Positions 16,619-26,765 are shown, counted from the first letter of the stretch. The stretch is 64,000 bases of DNA from JANQGG01 sp964642175 (GCA_964642175.1 CAZXOK010000002.1:1-64000); one strand, 5' to 3'. The notes: generated by a model from the sequence alone, not told the origin. Made by a program: numbers and translations.

Positions 16619-18316
16619 TTATGGGGTTATAACTTCTGATAAAACGCGAACATCGTAGGCATTATCACTCTGTACAGGCGGCAGACCTAATAACTGATGC
16701 AATGTAGGGGCAATGTTTGCCGGTGAACATTTTTCATTGAAAACACCCGAATTAATTTGAGCCCCATAAAACAACAACGGCACGTGGGTATCATACGGAT
16801 AAGGCGTGCCGTGCGACGTGCCGGTTTGCTTGGAGATAATCACGTATGGATTGTAAAGAATATAGACATCGCCATTTCTGTTGGGATTATAGGAGTTCAG
16901 TACCATTTTACCCATACCGCTCAATCCGCCAACAATTAACTCGGAGCGTGTAAATGCATGGGCTACATAACTCAGTTGCCTGGCTTTATTGGCTACAAAT
17001 GATTCTATTTCGGCCGGGTACAGATCCAGTTCTTCAATAATGCTATAATCCAGCAGGATTTCATTTTTAGAAATATACTTGATGATTTTAGGGTTCTTTT
17101 CTTCGACGAATATTTTCAGTGAATCCATCATTACATCCTGATTCAATCTCAGGCCAGTGTCCATAAACTCAGGCAAGGGGCATACACCATGGTCAGCCGT
17201 GAGAACAATCAAGCAATTTTCAAGGCCAACTTCGGCGTCCAGAAATTCAAAGAATTCATCCAGCTGCCGGTCTAAACGAACCATCATATCTTGAATTTCC
17301 TGGCTCATAGGGCCAAAAATATGGCCGCAATAATCAAGGGATGAGTACGAAACAGTTAATAGGTCGGTAACACCGCGCTGACCCAGTTTTTCATTTCTAA
17401 TTGCCGCTTTAGCCAGTTCTGTGGTGAGCTCGTGGCCAAACGGACTGGGGAGCAGGGCATCAAAACGCCCGGACTTGCTGAGCCTCGGATCGTTTATCCT
17501 CGACAGGTCTTTTATCTGATGCGGAAAAGCACGGCTTGTTTCTCCGGGTATCATCCCTTCACCATACACATCATCAACCATGGGGTAGTTGTTGTCCGGC
17601 AACAGTTTTGTCCAGGTTTTGCCGAGGAAAGACTCGGAAAGCTTTTGATCGTTAAACTCTTTAACCCACGCCGGGAGTGAGCCATCGGGAAAATAGTAGG
17701 TGCTGGATACCCACACACCGGTACCTGAATCATACCAATAGGCAGCATCACCCTTATGTCCGGCAGGAAGAATGGCACCACGATCTTTTATAGCCAGACC
17801 GATAACCTTACTGTTGGGTGAATGAGCTTTTATATGATCACCAAGTGTTGGAACAAGTAAGTTCTTGGGAGAGCGCCGGCCTTTGCTTTCTTTACTCAGG
17901 TTGCCAACACCGCTTACAGTTGTATCTTCAACGCAATAGACAAAGGTCTTGCTTTTACGGTCGAACCAGTTGTTGCTTACAATTCCAGATCGTGAGGGAA
18001 ACGTGCCGGATAAAAATGTGGCATGGCCCGGTCCGGTGTTTGTAGCACTGTATTCATAGTGGCACCGGGTGAATTGTGCTCCAAGTTGTTTGAGTTTTCT
18101 GAATCCACCTGTTTTTTTGCCTACCGGCAGAAACATCGATTCGAAACGCTCCAGGTAATCGGCCCGTAGTTGATCAACAACGATGCCCACAACCAGCCTG
18201 GGTGCCGGGCTTGATTGCTTAGCCTGTTCAGGGTTTTTGGCGTATAGATTATCAGAAGTAGCTAAAATGAAAAGGACGCCTGAAATCAAGAAGGAAAACA
18301 TCTTGAACCAGTTCAT
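16619..18316 (-). CDS. PafA-like alkaline phosphatase family protein
   Basis: The 565-residue protein has a signal peptide and belongs to the alkaline phosphatase superfamily, most like the phosphate-insensitive PafA group. Early metal ligands lie in VGIVVDQLRADYL, and the nucleophile region is ATNTGPGHATFLSG, where a Thr near residue 92 is the expected nucleophile. The second metal-binding set is LTADHGVCPLPEF, and the closing ligand is SHGTPYPYDTHVPLLFYG. These enzymes are periplasmic or outer-membrane phosphomonoesterases that release phosphate from organic phosphates. The gene lies 25 bases after gyrB on the same strand and may be transcribed from its promoter. A phosphodiesterase or sulfatase activity cannot be excluded by sequence alone. 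Confidence 0.85.
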   Translation of the reverse strand: MNWFKMFSFLISGVLFILATSDNLYAKNPEQAKQSSPAPRLVVGIVVDQLRADYLERFESMFLPVGKKTGGFRKLKQLGAQFTRCHYEYSATNTGPGHATFLSGTFPSRSGIVSNNWFDRKSKTFVYCVEDTTVSGVGNLSKESKGRRSPKNLLVPTLGDHIKAHSPNSKVIGLAIKDRGAILPAGHKGDAAYWYDSGTGVWVSSTYYFPDGSLPAWVKEFNDQKLSESFLGKTWTKLLPDNNYPMVDDVYGEGMIPGETSRAFPHQIKDLSRINDPRLSKSGRFDALLPSPFGHELTTELAKAAIRNEKLGQRGVTDLLTVSYSSLDYCGHIFGPMSQEIQDMMVRLDRQLDEFFEFLDAEVGLENCLIVLTADHGVCPLPEFMDTGLRLNQDVMMDSLKIFVEEKNPKIIKYISKNEILLDYSIIEELDLYPAEIESFVANKARQLSYVAHAFTRSELIVGGLSGMGKMVLNSYNPNRNGDVYILYNPYVIISKQTGTSHGTPYPYDTHVPLLFYGAQINSGVFNEKCSPANIAPTLHQLLGLPPVQSDNAYDVRVLSEVITP

Positions 18317-18341
18317 AAGTGTGGGGTTTGTTTGTTACATA

Positions 18342-20273
18342 TTAAACATCTAAACGGCGTACATACTTTGCATTGGTTTCTATAAATACTCTTCGCGGCT
18401 CCACCTGGTCGCCCATCAAGGTGGAAAACACTTTGTCGGCTTCCATGGCATTTTCAATGGTAACCTGCTGCAAGGTTCGGGTTTCCGGATCCATGGTAGT
18501 ACTCCACAACTGTTCAGGGTTCATTTCACCCAACCCTTTATAACGCTGGATATTGACATTGTCTTTTCCTTTGGATTGGTACCCTTTTACAATCTCGTCG
18601 CGCTCTTCATCATCCCAGGCATAGGCTGATTTTTTGCCACTTTTGATTAAATATAAAGGTGGTTGAGCAATAAAGATCCTGCCCGATTCCACTAACCCTC
18701 GCATGTAACGAAACAGGAAGGTAAGTAGCAGGGTGCGGATATGAGCGCCATCCACATCAGCATCAGTCATAAGTATGATTTTACCGTAACGTAATTTTTC
18801 AGCATCAAATTCCTCTTCACCAATACTAGTTCCGAGTGCCATTATGATCGTGCGGATTTCCTCGTTTTCCAGCATTTTGTTCAGGCGTGATTTCTCCACA
18901 TTCAAAATCTTACCTTTCAAAGGTAAAATGGCCTGAAAGCGCCGGTTGCGGCCTTGTTTGGCGCTACCACCCGCCGAGTCACCCTCCACGATATACAGTT
19001 CGCAATGTTCGGGATCATTAATGGAGCAATCGGCCAGTTTTCCGGGTAATGAGGATGATTCCAACGCCGATTTTCGCCGAGTCAGGTCTTTTGCTTTTCG
19101 GGCGGCATCTCTGGATATAGCTGCACTCATCACTTTTTCCATGATGATCTTCAACTCGCCCGGATGGCTTTCGATATGCTCGGAAAGCTTTTCATTGAGC
19201 AGGCTTTCCACAATGCTTTGGGTTTCGGAATTACCCAGCTTGGTTTTGGTCTGACCTTCAAACTGGGGTTCGGGTACTTTAACGGAAATAATAGCGGTAA
19301 GACCTTCGCGAAAATCTTCACCCGTCAACGAGAGCTTAAAGTTCTTAAAATGGTCATTTTTTTGGCCATAGTAATTCAGGGTGCGAGTCAGGGCTTTTCT
19401 GAAGCCGGTTACATGTGTGCCGCCTTCATGGGTATTAATATTATTAACATAGCTGAAAATATTTTCCTGGTACATGTCGTTGTACTGAAAAGCGATTTCA
19501 ACGATGGTCCCCTCACGCTCTGCTTCAAAATATATCGGTGCTTTGATCAGGCTCATGCGGGTGCTGTCCATAAAGGTAACAAACTCGCGGATACCGCCTT
19601 CAAAATGAAAAATGTCTTTTCTGTCGTCCCGTTCGTCGATGATCTCAATGGTGAGATTCTTGTTTAAATAGGCCAGTTCACGCATGCGATCGGCCAGGGT
19701 ATCGTAGCGAAACTCCCGTGATTTAAAAATAGAAGGATCGGGCATAAAGGTGGTTTTGGTGCCTTTTTCCTTGGTTGTACCGGTTTCTTCGACCTTGGTT
19801 TTGGGAATGCCTTTTTCGTATCGCTGGGTGAATATTTTCCCTTCGCGATACACCTCTACCTCGCACCATTCCGAAAGAGCATTGACCACCGAGGCGCCAA
19901 CCCCGTGTAGCCCGCCGGATACTTTATACGCACCTTTGTCGAACTTACCACCTGCGCCGATTACCGTCATAACCAGTTCCAGAGCAGATTTCTTTTTGGT
20001 GGGGTGAATATCGGTTGGGATGCCACGGCCTTTATCGCACACGGTAACACTGCCGTCGGCGTTTAATGCAATAAAAATATAGTCGTTATAACCACCAAGA
20101 GCCTCATCGACAGAGTTATCGATGATCTCATAGACCAGATGATGAAGGCCTCTCGAACCAACATCTCCGATATACATCGCAGGTCGGCGCCTGACATGTT
20201 CAATGCCATCTAAAACCTGAATATTGGAGGCACCGTAAACAGGGGATTGATCGGGAGCATTCGCTTCTAACAT
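18342..20273 (-). CDS. gyrB: DNA gyrase subunit B
   Basis: The 643-residue protein has the standard GyrB domain order. It has a GHKL ATPase domain (VLDGIEHVRRRPAMYIGD, then DNSVDEALGG with the Mg-binding Asn, and GGLHGVGASVVNALS), a transducer domain, and a TOPRIM domain with EGDSAGGSAKQGRNR and DADVDGAHIRTLLLTF. The C-terminal region includes IQRYKGLGEMNP and ends in the family-typical NAKYVRRLDV. Together with GyrA it introduces negative supercoils. Length is normal for the shorter GyrB form. No gyrA or other replication genes are in the window. A 14-bp palindrome lies about 40 bases upstream of the start and may take part in its control. Confidence 0.97.
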   Translation of the reverse strand: MLEANAPDQSPVYGASNIQVLDGIEHVRRRPAMYIGDVGSRGLHHLVYEIIDNSVDEALGGYNDYIFIALNADGSVTVCDKGRGIPTDIHPTKKKSALELVMTVIGAGGKFDKGAYKVSGGLHGVGASVVNALSEWCEVEVYREGKIFTQRYEKGIPKTKVEETGTTKEKGTKTTFMPDPSIFKSREFRYDTLADRMRELAYLNKNLTIEIIDERDDRKDIFHFEGGIREFVTFMDSTRMSLIKAPIYFEAEREGTIVEIAFQYNDMYQENIFSYVNNINTHEGGTHVTGFRKALTRTLNYYGQKNDHFKNFKLSLTGEDFREGLTAIISVKVPEPQFEGQTKTKLGNSETQSIVESLLNEKLSEHIESHPGELKIIMEKVMSAAISRDAARKAKDLTRRKSALESSSLPGKLADCSINDPEHCELYIVEGDSAGGSAKQGRNRRFQAILPLKGKILNVEKSRLNKMLENEEIRTIIMALGTSIGEEEFDAEKLRYGKIILMTDADVDGAHIRTLLLTFLFRYMRGLVESGRIFIAQPPLYLIKSGKKSAYAWDDEERDEIVKGYQSKGKDNVNIQRYKGLGEMNPEQLWSTTMDPETRTLQQVTIENAMEADKVFSTLMGDQVEPRRVFIETNAKYVRRLDV

Positions 20274-20579
20274 ATATGTGATAAAGCTAAAAGATATTAA
20301 CTGATGAATTGTTTCTGCATGTGCAGAGTACAGAGTTGATAATTAAACTCGCTACTTTTTGTTTAAGCTTGTAAATATACGCAATTTTTAAGACAAAACC
20401 GACCCATGCCAAACCCTTTTATATAGCCTTTCCTGTTGGATTAAGAGGCTATTAAAAAAAAGGGCTGTTTTTAGATCAAATCTTTCTTTAACTTATTTTA
20501 CTCTTATAAAACGTCCGGGCGTCTTGTTTTTAATAAACAGGATCAAAACATTTATCCAAACAAAGCTCAACCAATAAGA
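20274..20579. promoter_or_regulatory. Divergent promoter region of gyrB and the sensor kinase operon
   Basis: This 306-base non-coding stretch separates the gyrB start (minus) from the histidine kinase start (plus) and must hold both promoters. The notable site is the perfect palindrome TCTGCATGTGCAGA at 20314-20327, close to gyrB. The rest is A+T rich with several A and T tracts. I cannot assign promoter boxes with confidence. Confidence 0.5.
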
Positions 20580-23500
20580 ATGGCCTTTCATGTACATCTA
20601 TATGGTTCGTCTGAGCCTCCGGTTGAATTTATTAAACTCATTACGCATGAGGGTATTGAACTTAAAAACTTCTCAAATAATACTCTTTTTCAGACAACAC
20701 CCTCTGAGCCTGATGCGGTCTTATGGTTACTGGAAAGCCGGCATCAATCTGATGCCTTTACAGAGTGGGTAGCACGTTCGGATCTAACCTGCCCGATATT
20801 ACTATTAACAGATGAACATCTGGAAGAACTTGCGGCTGAACTATCCATAAATTATGCTGCGGATTATGTCCTGCTCAATTGGCCAACCCGTTTAAAATAT
20901 ACCCTCAGAAAACTTAAGGCCGGCAAGTTTGCCTCAGCACCTGGGGTGTTAGAGCAGGAAAAGGGCGAGACTTTTTATGCTTATCTGAAAAACAGCCCCG
21001 AGATTGTCTGTGTCTTAGATTCAGAGCTTAAGATTGTCTCACTTAACTCCGTGGCAGAGTCTTATTTGGGTTATACTCAAACTGAATTGTCTGAGTGCAG
21101 CATTTCTCAAACCCTTACCGGTAATTCATTTTATGTGCTCAAAGGGCTCTTGGCTGAGTTGGATGCTTCAGGAAATAATCCACACAAACCGATTCAGGTC
21201 CAACTTAAGCATTTAAAAAAAGACGGTTCTGAGTTTTGGGGTGAAAATAAGGTGATGGCGCATGATAATAATGAGGCTATCAAAGGTTATACGGTCATAA
21301 CTCGCGATATTTCTTCAAGCATAAAAACCGAACAACGGCTGCTGGAATCTGAAAACCGGTTTAGACAAGTCCTGGAGTCGATGCCAATTGGTGCAGTGAT
21401 TATAACCCTTCAGCCAGAAGAAGGGCTGCAAATAGAATATGCCAATGCTATAGCCGAAAAGGTTTATACCCTCAACCACAAAAGGCCGGGAATATTGGAT
21501 ATTGAGCAACAACTGTTTGCCTATGAAGGATTTCCTGAAAGGTGTAAAGAGGTATTGGAAACAGGTAAAGCCTGGATTGATCAGCAGGTAGAAATTAACA
21601 GACATTATTACGAGTTAATGCTTTTTAAGATTTCTGCTAATGGTTTATGCCTCACATTTATTGATATAACACCCCGCCATAAAGCTCAGCAAGCCCTGAT
21701 TGAGAGTGAAAAAAAATACAGGTTGCTGGCTGAAAACGCTACAGATTTTATCGCAACTTTTACGCCCGGTCTGAAAGTCACCTATGCAAGTCCTGCTGTA
21801 AAACGTCTTTTGGGCTATAGTCCGGAGGAATTTCAGGCTCTGGATTTAAGTGAAATTTTGACCAGGGAGTCTTATGAGATGATGTACGGGTTTCATAAAA
21901 TTCGGATGGAAAAAGTAAACAATGGACAAGACTGGCATTATCAAAATCGGGTTGAAATTGAGGTCAGGCATAAATCGGGACACATGGTTCATGTTGAATA
22001 TATATCCACACCACTTGTAAATGAAGAGGGTCATTTTAAGGGTGTTTTAACCAACGCAAGAGACATATCCAAAAGAAAGCAGGCTGAAAAAACCTTAAGA
22101 ACATCTGAAGAGCGTTTTGCAAAAATTTTCCGCTCCAGTCCCGAACCGATCATGATCACTAGAATCAGTGATGGCAAAATTTGGGATGTAAATAAAGCGT
22201 TTTACAAGGTTTTAAAATATGAGTATGAAGATATCATAGGGAAAAAAACCTCAGATATTCGTCTGTGGCCCGACCCAAAATACCGCGAAAGGTATTTCGA
22301 AAAATTATTTAAAACCGGTCGGCTTGAGAATGTGGAATTACAGTTTTTGGATAAATATGGCAATCTGAAAACGGGTATCATTTCCTCTGAGATCATTGAG
22401 ATTGATGGCGAAGACCACGTGATATCGGTTAGTCGTGATCTGACCGAGAGAAAACAGGTGGAAGAACAGCTGTTTTTCCAGTCAACCATATTAAGTCAGG
22501 TACGCAATGCTGTCTGTGTAACCACGCTGGAGCACGAGGTTGTCTACTGGAACGAGTATGCCCGGGACTATTATGGGTATTGCCAGGAGGATATTTTAGG
22601 CAAAAATGCTCTCGAAAAGCTTTTCCATAAATCGGATCACTCGAAACAATTGGCCATCTACAATAAGGTTCTCAATGATGGGTTCTGGGAAGGTGAAACC
22701 TACCTTTTAAGACAGGATGGCACAACATTCTTGAGTTTTTGCGTGATCACAGTTTTAAAGGATAGCAAGGGTCAGATAAATGGTTTTATTCGTGTTGGTA
22801 CAGACATCAGCGAACGCAAGCACCTTGAAAAACAACTGAGTCAGGCTCAGAAAATGGAAGCTCTGGGAAGGCTTATTGGTGGTGTTGCCCACGATTTCAA
22901 TAATTTACTCACAGCCATTTTAGGAAGTGTGGAACTGTTGAATCAAAAATCTCATATGCCATCAATTGAGAAACAACTAAAACGGATTAAATCTTCTGCA
23001 CAACGAGGTTCCGATCTTACCCGGAAGCTACTGACATTTTCACGCCAGAAAAAAGGTCCTCAAAAGTTTATCAACATGAACGATACCATCAATGCTGTTG
23101 TGGAAATTATCGAGCACACCATTGATCGACGGATTCACTTGAACCTCTCGCTTTGCACCGATGATCTCATGGTTTTTGGGGATGAAAACCAACTGGAACT
23201 GGTTATTCTGAATGTGGCCATTAATGCAGCTGATGCCATAAAACCTACATTGGATTCAAGACCGGAAGGTTTAATAAAAATTACAACCAGGCTGTTAAAA
23301 AAAGATCAGGACCATGTATTGCCGGTCAGCCTGACCAAAGATCAGTCTTACGTGTATATCGAGGTTTCGGATACAGGAATTGGTATAGATGAGCACACGT
23401 TACCCATGATTTTTGAACCTTTCTTTACAACCAAGGAAGAAGGTGCAGGCACCGGTTTGGGCTTGTCCATGTCTTACGGTACCATAAAGAATCATCATGG

Positions 23501-23600
23501 GGAAATTGCTGTTAGAAGCTCCGACAATCAGGGGGCAACATTTCAAATTTATCTGCCTTACTACGAGGACTATGAGCCAATGATGTTGGACTCATTCTAA
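20580..23600 (+). CDS. Multi-PAS orphan sensor histidine kinase with pseudo-receiver N terminus
   Basis: The 1006-residue protein has no membrane helix and is probably cytosolic. Residues about 1-120 resemble a receiver fold without its phosphorylatable Asp (CPILLLTDEH, ADYVLLNWP). Five PAS domains follow, at roughly 130-245, 255-370, 378-500, 508-625 and 632-750. The dimerisation/phosphoacceptor segment is KMEALGRLIGGVAHDFNNLL with His771. The HATPase domain shows the N box (NVAINAADA), G1 (VSDTGIGID), F box (FEPFFTTK) and G2 (GTGLGLSMSYG). No response regulator is encoded nearby. The gene is followed after 29 bases by a second kinase with a closely related catalytic core, suggesting duplication. 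Signals are unknown. Confidence 0.9.
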   Translation: MAFHVHLYGSSEPPVEFIKLITHEGIELKNFSNNTLFQTTPSEPDAVLWLLESRHQSDAFTEWVARSDLTCPILLLTDEHLEELAAELSINYAADYVLLNWPTRLKYTLRKLKAGKFASAPGVLEQEKGETFYAYLKNSPEIVCVLDSELKIVSLNSVAESYLGYTQTELSECSISQTLTGNSFYVLKGLLAELDASGNNPHKPIQVQLKHLKKDGSEFWGENKVMAHDNNEAIKGYTVITRDISSSIKTEQRLLESENRFRQVLESMPIGAVIITLQPEEGLQIEYANAIAEKVYTLNHKRPGILDIEQQLFAYEGFPERCKEVLETGKAWIDQQVEINRHYYELMLFKISANGLCLTFIDITPRHKAQQALIESEKKYRLLAENATDFIATFTPGLKVTYASPAVKRLLGYSPEEFQALDLSEILTRESYEMMYGFHKIRMEKVNNGQDWHYQNRVEIEVRHKSGHMVHVEYISTPLVNEEGHFKGVLTNARDISKRKQAEKTLRTSEERFAKIFRSSPEPIMITRISDGKIWDVNKAFYKVLKYEYEDIIGKKTSDIRLWPDPKYRERYFEKLFKTGRLENVELQFLDKYGNLKTGIISSEIIEIDGEDHVISVSRDLTERKQVEEQLFFQSTILSQVRNAVCVTTLEHEVVYWNEYARDYYGYCQEDILGKNALEKLFHKSDHSKQLAIYNKVLNDGFWEGETYLLRQDGTTFLSFCVITVLKDSKGQINGFIRVGTDISERKHLEKQLSQAQKMEALGRLIGGVAHDFNNLLTAILGSVELLNQKSHMPSIEKQLKRIKSSAQRGSDLTRKLLTFSRQKKGPQKFINMNDTINAVVEIIEHTIDRRIHLNLSLCTDDLMVFGDENQLELVILNVAINAADAIKPTLDSRPEGLIKITTRLLKKDQDHVLPVSLTKDQSYVYIEVSDTGIGIDEHTLPMIFEPFFTTKEEGAGTGLGLSMSYGTIKNHHGEIAVRSSDNQGATFQIYLPYYEDYEPMMLDSF

Positions 23601-23629
23601 TTTAAAATTGAAGTAGCATAGTAACAGGC

Positions 23630-25135
23630 ATGTTTCAGCGGAAACATATTTTAAGTAAACGGGTGCTGTTTATCTTATTTGGCATTATAGCTCTATTGAT
23701 ACCATTGCCATTAACAGGCATGCCAGACCAACCCGAAATAAACACATTAAATATTCTGGCTAAAGTCGTGACCGGGATCATTGTCCTGATGGGCCTTTTA
23801 ATTCTTACCAATCTCACTTCCCTTAATAAAACATTTTACCTCATCTTTTTCGGACTTGCCTTTTATTTCTATGCTATAGAAGTAGGCCTTTTGGAAGAAT
23901 ATATTCTTCGACCTCAAAGCGGTGTATATGAAATAGTGGAGCATTATGGAGTGATAAGTGGCATGTTACTGATTTGTTTTGGGTTTTATACGTTGGTTAT
24001 GGAATACAAGGATTCCAATCAGTGGCGATACAAAATGGCAACAGCAGCCGGTCAGGTTGGGGTTTGGGACTGGAACCTGGAAACCCATGAATATTATGCC
24101 GATTCCCATCTGAAAGCCATGTTGGGCTATAAGGATAATGAAGTGCCTAACCGCTTAGACGACTGGAGCCAGATGGTGCATCCCGAAGACCAGGAACTGA
24201 TGGTTAAAAAAGCCCTTTCCTATTTAAATGGTGAGCAATCGCATTACGAAGTGGTTCGGCGAATGATCCATAAAGACGGATCCATAAAATGGTTTTTAAC
24301 CAGAGGCTCAGCTCTTACAGACGAGAATGGCAAACCTTACCGGATTATCGGTACAGACATTGATATCAGTCAGCAGCGCATGTTGGAACAACAACTGATC
24401 CAGTCCCAGAAAATGGAGGCGGTTGGACGGCTTACCGGCGGTGTGGCCCACGATTTTAACAACCTGCTTGCAGCCATTATCGGAAGTGCTTCAATATTGG
24501 AAAAAAAACTTCACGAACATCCGCAGGAATTAAAGCAAGTTAAACGAATCCAGAAGTCGGCCAATCGGGGGGCAGAACTCACCAGAAAATTACTGGGCTT
24601 TTCACGAAATGAAATCAAAGCACCCTGCCTGATAGATGTAAAGCATTGTGTTGAGAATATGATTGATTTAATCGAACATACCATAGATAAACGCATTACG
24701 ATAAATAAACAGTTTTGTGAAGAAACCGTGCTCACTATGGCCAATGAAGATCAATTGGAACTGGCAATTATGAACCTGGCTGTTAATGGATGCGATGCCA
24801 TAAATTCGGTTGTTGAGCAACGAAAATACAACGAACTGCGTTTTAGGATTTTAGTAGAGCACATTGGTGAACCATTTGCAGAAAAGTATGAAATCCAACC
24901 CGGCCACCAATATATACGACTAAGTGTGGGAGATACCGGTACCGGCATACCGGAGGATATGTTGCAAGAGATTTTTGAACCGTTTTTTACCACCAAAGAC
25001 CTTGAAAAAGGAACCGGCCTGGGTTTATCTATCACGTATGGCATCGTCAAGAGTTACGGCGGCGCTATTACGGTGGAAAGCAAAGTTGGTTATGGCTCTG
25101 ATTTTCATATTTTTCTGCCCAAGTATGAAGGATAA
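23630..25135 (+). CDS. Membrane PAS sensor histidine kinase
   Basis: This 501-residue kinase has about four membrane helices in residues 8-125 (FILFGIIALLIPLPL, VVTGIIVLMGLLIL, LIFFGLAFYFYAIEV, MLLICFGFYTLVM), a PAS domain at about 138-250 (VGVWDWNLETHEYYAD to IIGTDIDIS), and a kinase core closely similar to that of the preceding gene. The phosphoacceptor is His274 in GGVAHDFNNLL, followed by the N box (NLAVNGCDA), G1 (VGDTGTGIP), F box and GTGLGLSITYG. It appears to be a membrane-attached partner or paralogue of the upstream kinase. No cognate regulator is present. The next gene begins 5 bases after its stop. Confidence 0.9.
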   Translation: MFQRKHILSKRVLFILFGIIALLIPLPLTGMPDQPEINTLNILAKVVTGIIVLMGLLILTNLTSLNKTFYLIFFGLAFYFYAIEVGLLEEYILRPQSGVYEIVEHYGVISGMLLICFGFYTLVMEYKDSNQWRYKMATAAGQVGVWDWNLETHEYYADSHLKAMLGYKDNEVPNRLDDWSQMVHPEDQELMVKKALSYLNGEQSHYEVVRRMIHKDGSIKWFLTRGSALTDENGKPYRIIGTDIDISQQRMLEQQLIQSQKMEAVGRLTGGVAHDFNNLLAAIIGSASILEKKLHEHPQELKQVKRIQKSANRGAELTRKLLGFSRNEIKAPCLIDVKHCVENMIDLIEHTIDKRITINKQFCEETVLTMANEDQLELAIMNLAVNGCDAINSVVEQRKYNELRFRILVEHIGEPFAEKYEIQPGHQYIRLSVGDTGTGIPEDMLQEIFEPFFTTKDLEKGTGLGLSITYGIVKSYGGAITVESKVGYGSDFHIFLPKYEG

Positions 25136-25140
25136 TTCTT

Positions 25141-26097
25141 TTGGATGATCTGAGCATTGATACACTCCCGCTAAGCTGGGCCTGCTCGAATAGCGGCTCA
25201 GGTCTTTCACATTCCCTGGATTTGCCACTTTCTTCCGCCACATGGATCCCATATGCCAATGTGCAGTACGCACAGGGATTTTTGGATTTTTACAAACAGC
25301 ACCTCTCGCAATTAAAAACGGACTATGTGCTTCGAGGATGCCCCGAATCTGTGGCAGGCTTTCTACGGAAAAACAATGCCAATTGCCTCTTAACCGGACG
25401 CGAAGCAGTTCTTGACCTTCAAAACGGTCATATGGAAAAAGAGGCCATAAAAAAACAGGTTAAAGCCAATCACAAACTCGGCCGGACCAGGGAAATTCAA
25501 CTCAACGCGCATAACCAAAAAAAGCTGTTGCAACTGAAAACCCATGCCCGGCATGCGTCTAAACCGCAGCTCATGCATGTCTTTCGGGATGTGACGGACC
25601 CGGAAATACGCTGTTTTGTTTTTGAAGACCACCATAAAATGTGGCATGGGGTGCTTACTATAATCAAGCGAACCTGCCATGCTTGCAACGTGGAAGTGAT
25701 CTTAAAGCATCAACAGGCGAATTTTGGGGTTATGGAAACGCTTATCCATGATGTCTATTTCCAGCTGAGAGAAGAGGGCCTGTCTGAGTTCAGCCTGAAC
25801 GAAGTGCCTTTTTTATGCCTGGAAGAGCAATCCCGCGACCAGCTAAGCGAAAAAGAAAAACTGATCTTAAGCGTTGGCAGATTAATGAAACCGGTCTATA
25901 ATTACGACGGCTTGTATTATTTTAAAAACAAGTTTGAACCCGAATGGCGCAACATCTATTTATGCGCTTCTCGTGATATTGATACGCTGATGTTAACTGA
26001 AATGGCTTTTAAAATGGGGTATGTTGATTTGGCCATACACCAAACCGGGCAATTTTTAACCCAGCCTTCTGAATGGATCAACGCATTAATCAAGTAA
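25141..26097 (+). CDS. DUF2156 (phosphatidylglycerol lysyltransferase C-terminal-like) protein
   Basis: The 318-residue product resembles the GNAT-fold C-terminal domain of MprF/LPG synthases (DUF2156). The middle carries GREAVLDL followed by EAIKKQVKANHKLG, and the C terminus carries YYFKNKFEPEWRNIYLC, both typical of that domain. There is no membrane domain, so it is the soluble catalytic part alone. Homologues transfer aminoacyl groups to lipids or peptides; the substrate here is unknown. The start is a TTG at 25141, chosen because a GAAGGA site at 25127-25132 sits eight bases upstream and no alternative ATG or GTG occurs early in frame. It lies between two kinases and a DUF4159 gene in an apparent operon. 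Confidence 0.72.
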   Translation: MDDLSIDTLPLSWACSNSGSGLSHSLDLPLSSATWIPYANVQYAQGFLDFYKQHLSQLKTDYVLRGCPESVAGFLRKNNANCLLTGREAVLDLQNGHMEKEAIKKQVKANHKLGRTREIQLNAHNQKKLLQLKTHARHASKPQLMHVFRDVTDPEIRCFVFEDHHKMWHGVLTIIKRTCHACNVEVILKHQQANFGVMETLIHDVYFQLREEGLSEFSLNEVPFLCLEEQSRDQLSEKEKLILSVGRLMKPVYNYDGLYYFKNKFEPEWRNIYLCASRDIDTLMLTEMAFKMGYVDLAIHQTGQFLTQPSEWINALIK

Positions 26098-26765
26098 GCG
26101 GATTGCGCTTATTTTTGAGCATATTGCTTTTTACAGGACTTTGCTTTCCGGTAAGTCCTCTATTTTCGCAAACCGGCTTTGAAGTGGCGCGGCTTAAATA
26201 CCCGGGTGGCGGCGATTGGTACAACGATCCTTCGGCTATGCCAAATCTACTGGCATTTGTAAAGGATAAGACAGGATTGCAAACTCCAGAGTCTGAAATT
26301 ACTGTTGAAGCATCGGGTACAAAGCTCTTTAATTATCCTTTTCTTTTTATGACCGGTCACGGGCGGGTTCGATTCACACAAGAGGAGCGAGAAAACCTGA
26401 AAACCTACCTCATTTCCGGTGGCTTTTTATACGCAGACGATGATTATGGCATGGATAAAAGCTTTCGCGATGAAATGAAACGCATCTTTCCAGATCAACC
26501 ACTCCAGCAACTTCCCTTTTCCCATGAAATCTATTATAGTTACTATCCCTTTAAACAAGGCCCGCCTAAAATCCATGAGCACGACAATAAACCACCGGCC
26601 GGATATGGTATTGTCTATGACGGCCGCCTGGTTGTATTTTACACCTACGAAAGCAATCCAAGCGATGCATGGGCCGATAAAGAGATACACAATACACCGC
26701 CCGACCTGCGACAAAAGGCTTTTGAATTCGGGACAAATATTCTTTGGTACGCCCTAAGCCATTAG
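26073..26765 (+). CDS. DUF4159 domain-containing secreted protein
   Basis: The 230-residue protein has an N-terminal signal peptide (LRLFLSILLFTGLCFPVSPLFS) and then a DUF4159 domain, recognised by FEVARLKYPGGGDWYNDPSAMPNL and GGFLYADDDYGMDKSFRDEMKRIFP. DUF4159 has a glutamine amidotransferase-like or flavodoxin-like fold in related proteins and no established activity. It overlaps the end of the upstream gene by 25 bases and precedes the DUF4175 gene by 12 bases, so the three are translationally close. DUF4159 and DUF4175 genes are found together in other FCB bacteria, from general knowledge. The role is unknown, with the periplasm the likely location. Confidence 0.8.
   Translation: MDQRINQVSGLRLFLSILLFTGLCFPVSPLFSQTGFEVARLKYPGGGDWYNDPSAMPNLLAFVKDKTGLQTPESEITVEASGTKLFNYPFLFMTGHGRVRFTQEERENLKTYLISGGFLYADDDYGMDKSFRDEMKRIFPDQPLQQLPFSHEIYYSYYPFKQGPPKIHEHDNKPPAGYGIVYDGRLVVFYTYESNPSDAWADKEIHNTPPDLRQKAFEFGTNILWYALSH

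Noticed and set aside
19164..19667. A 167-codon plus-strand ORF opposite gyrB.
   Set aside because: It lies entirely within gyrB on the other strand and is a reading-frame shadow of that conserved gene.
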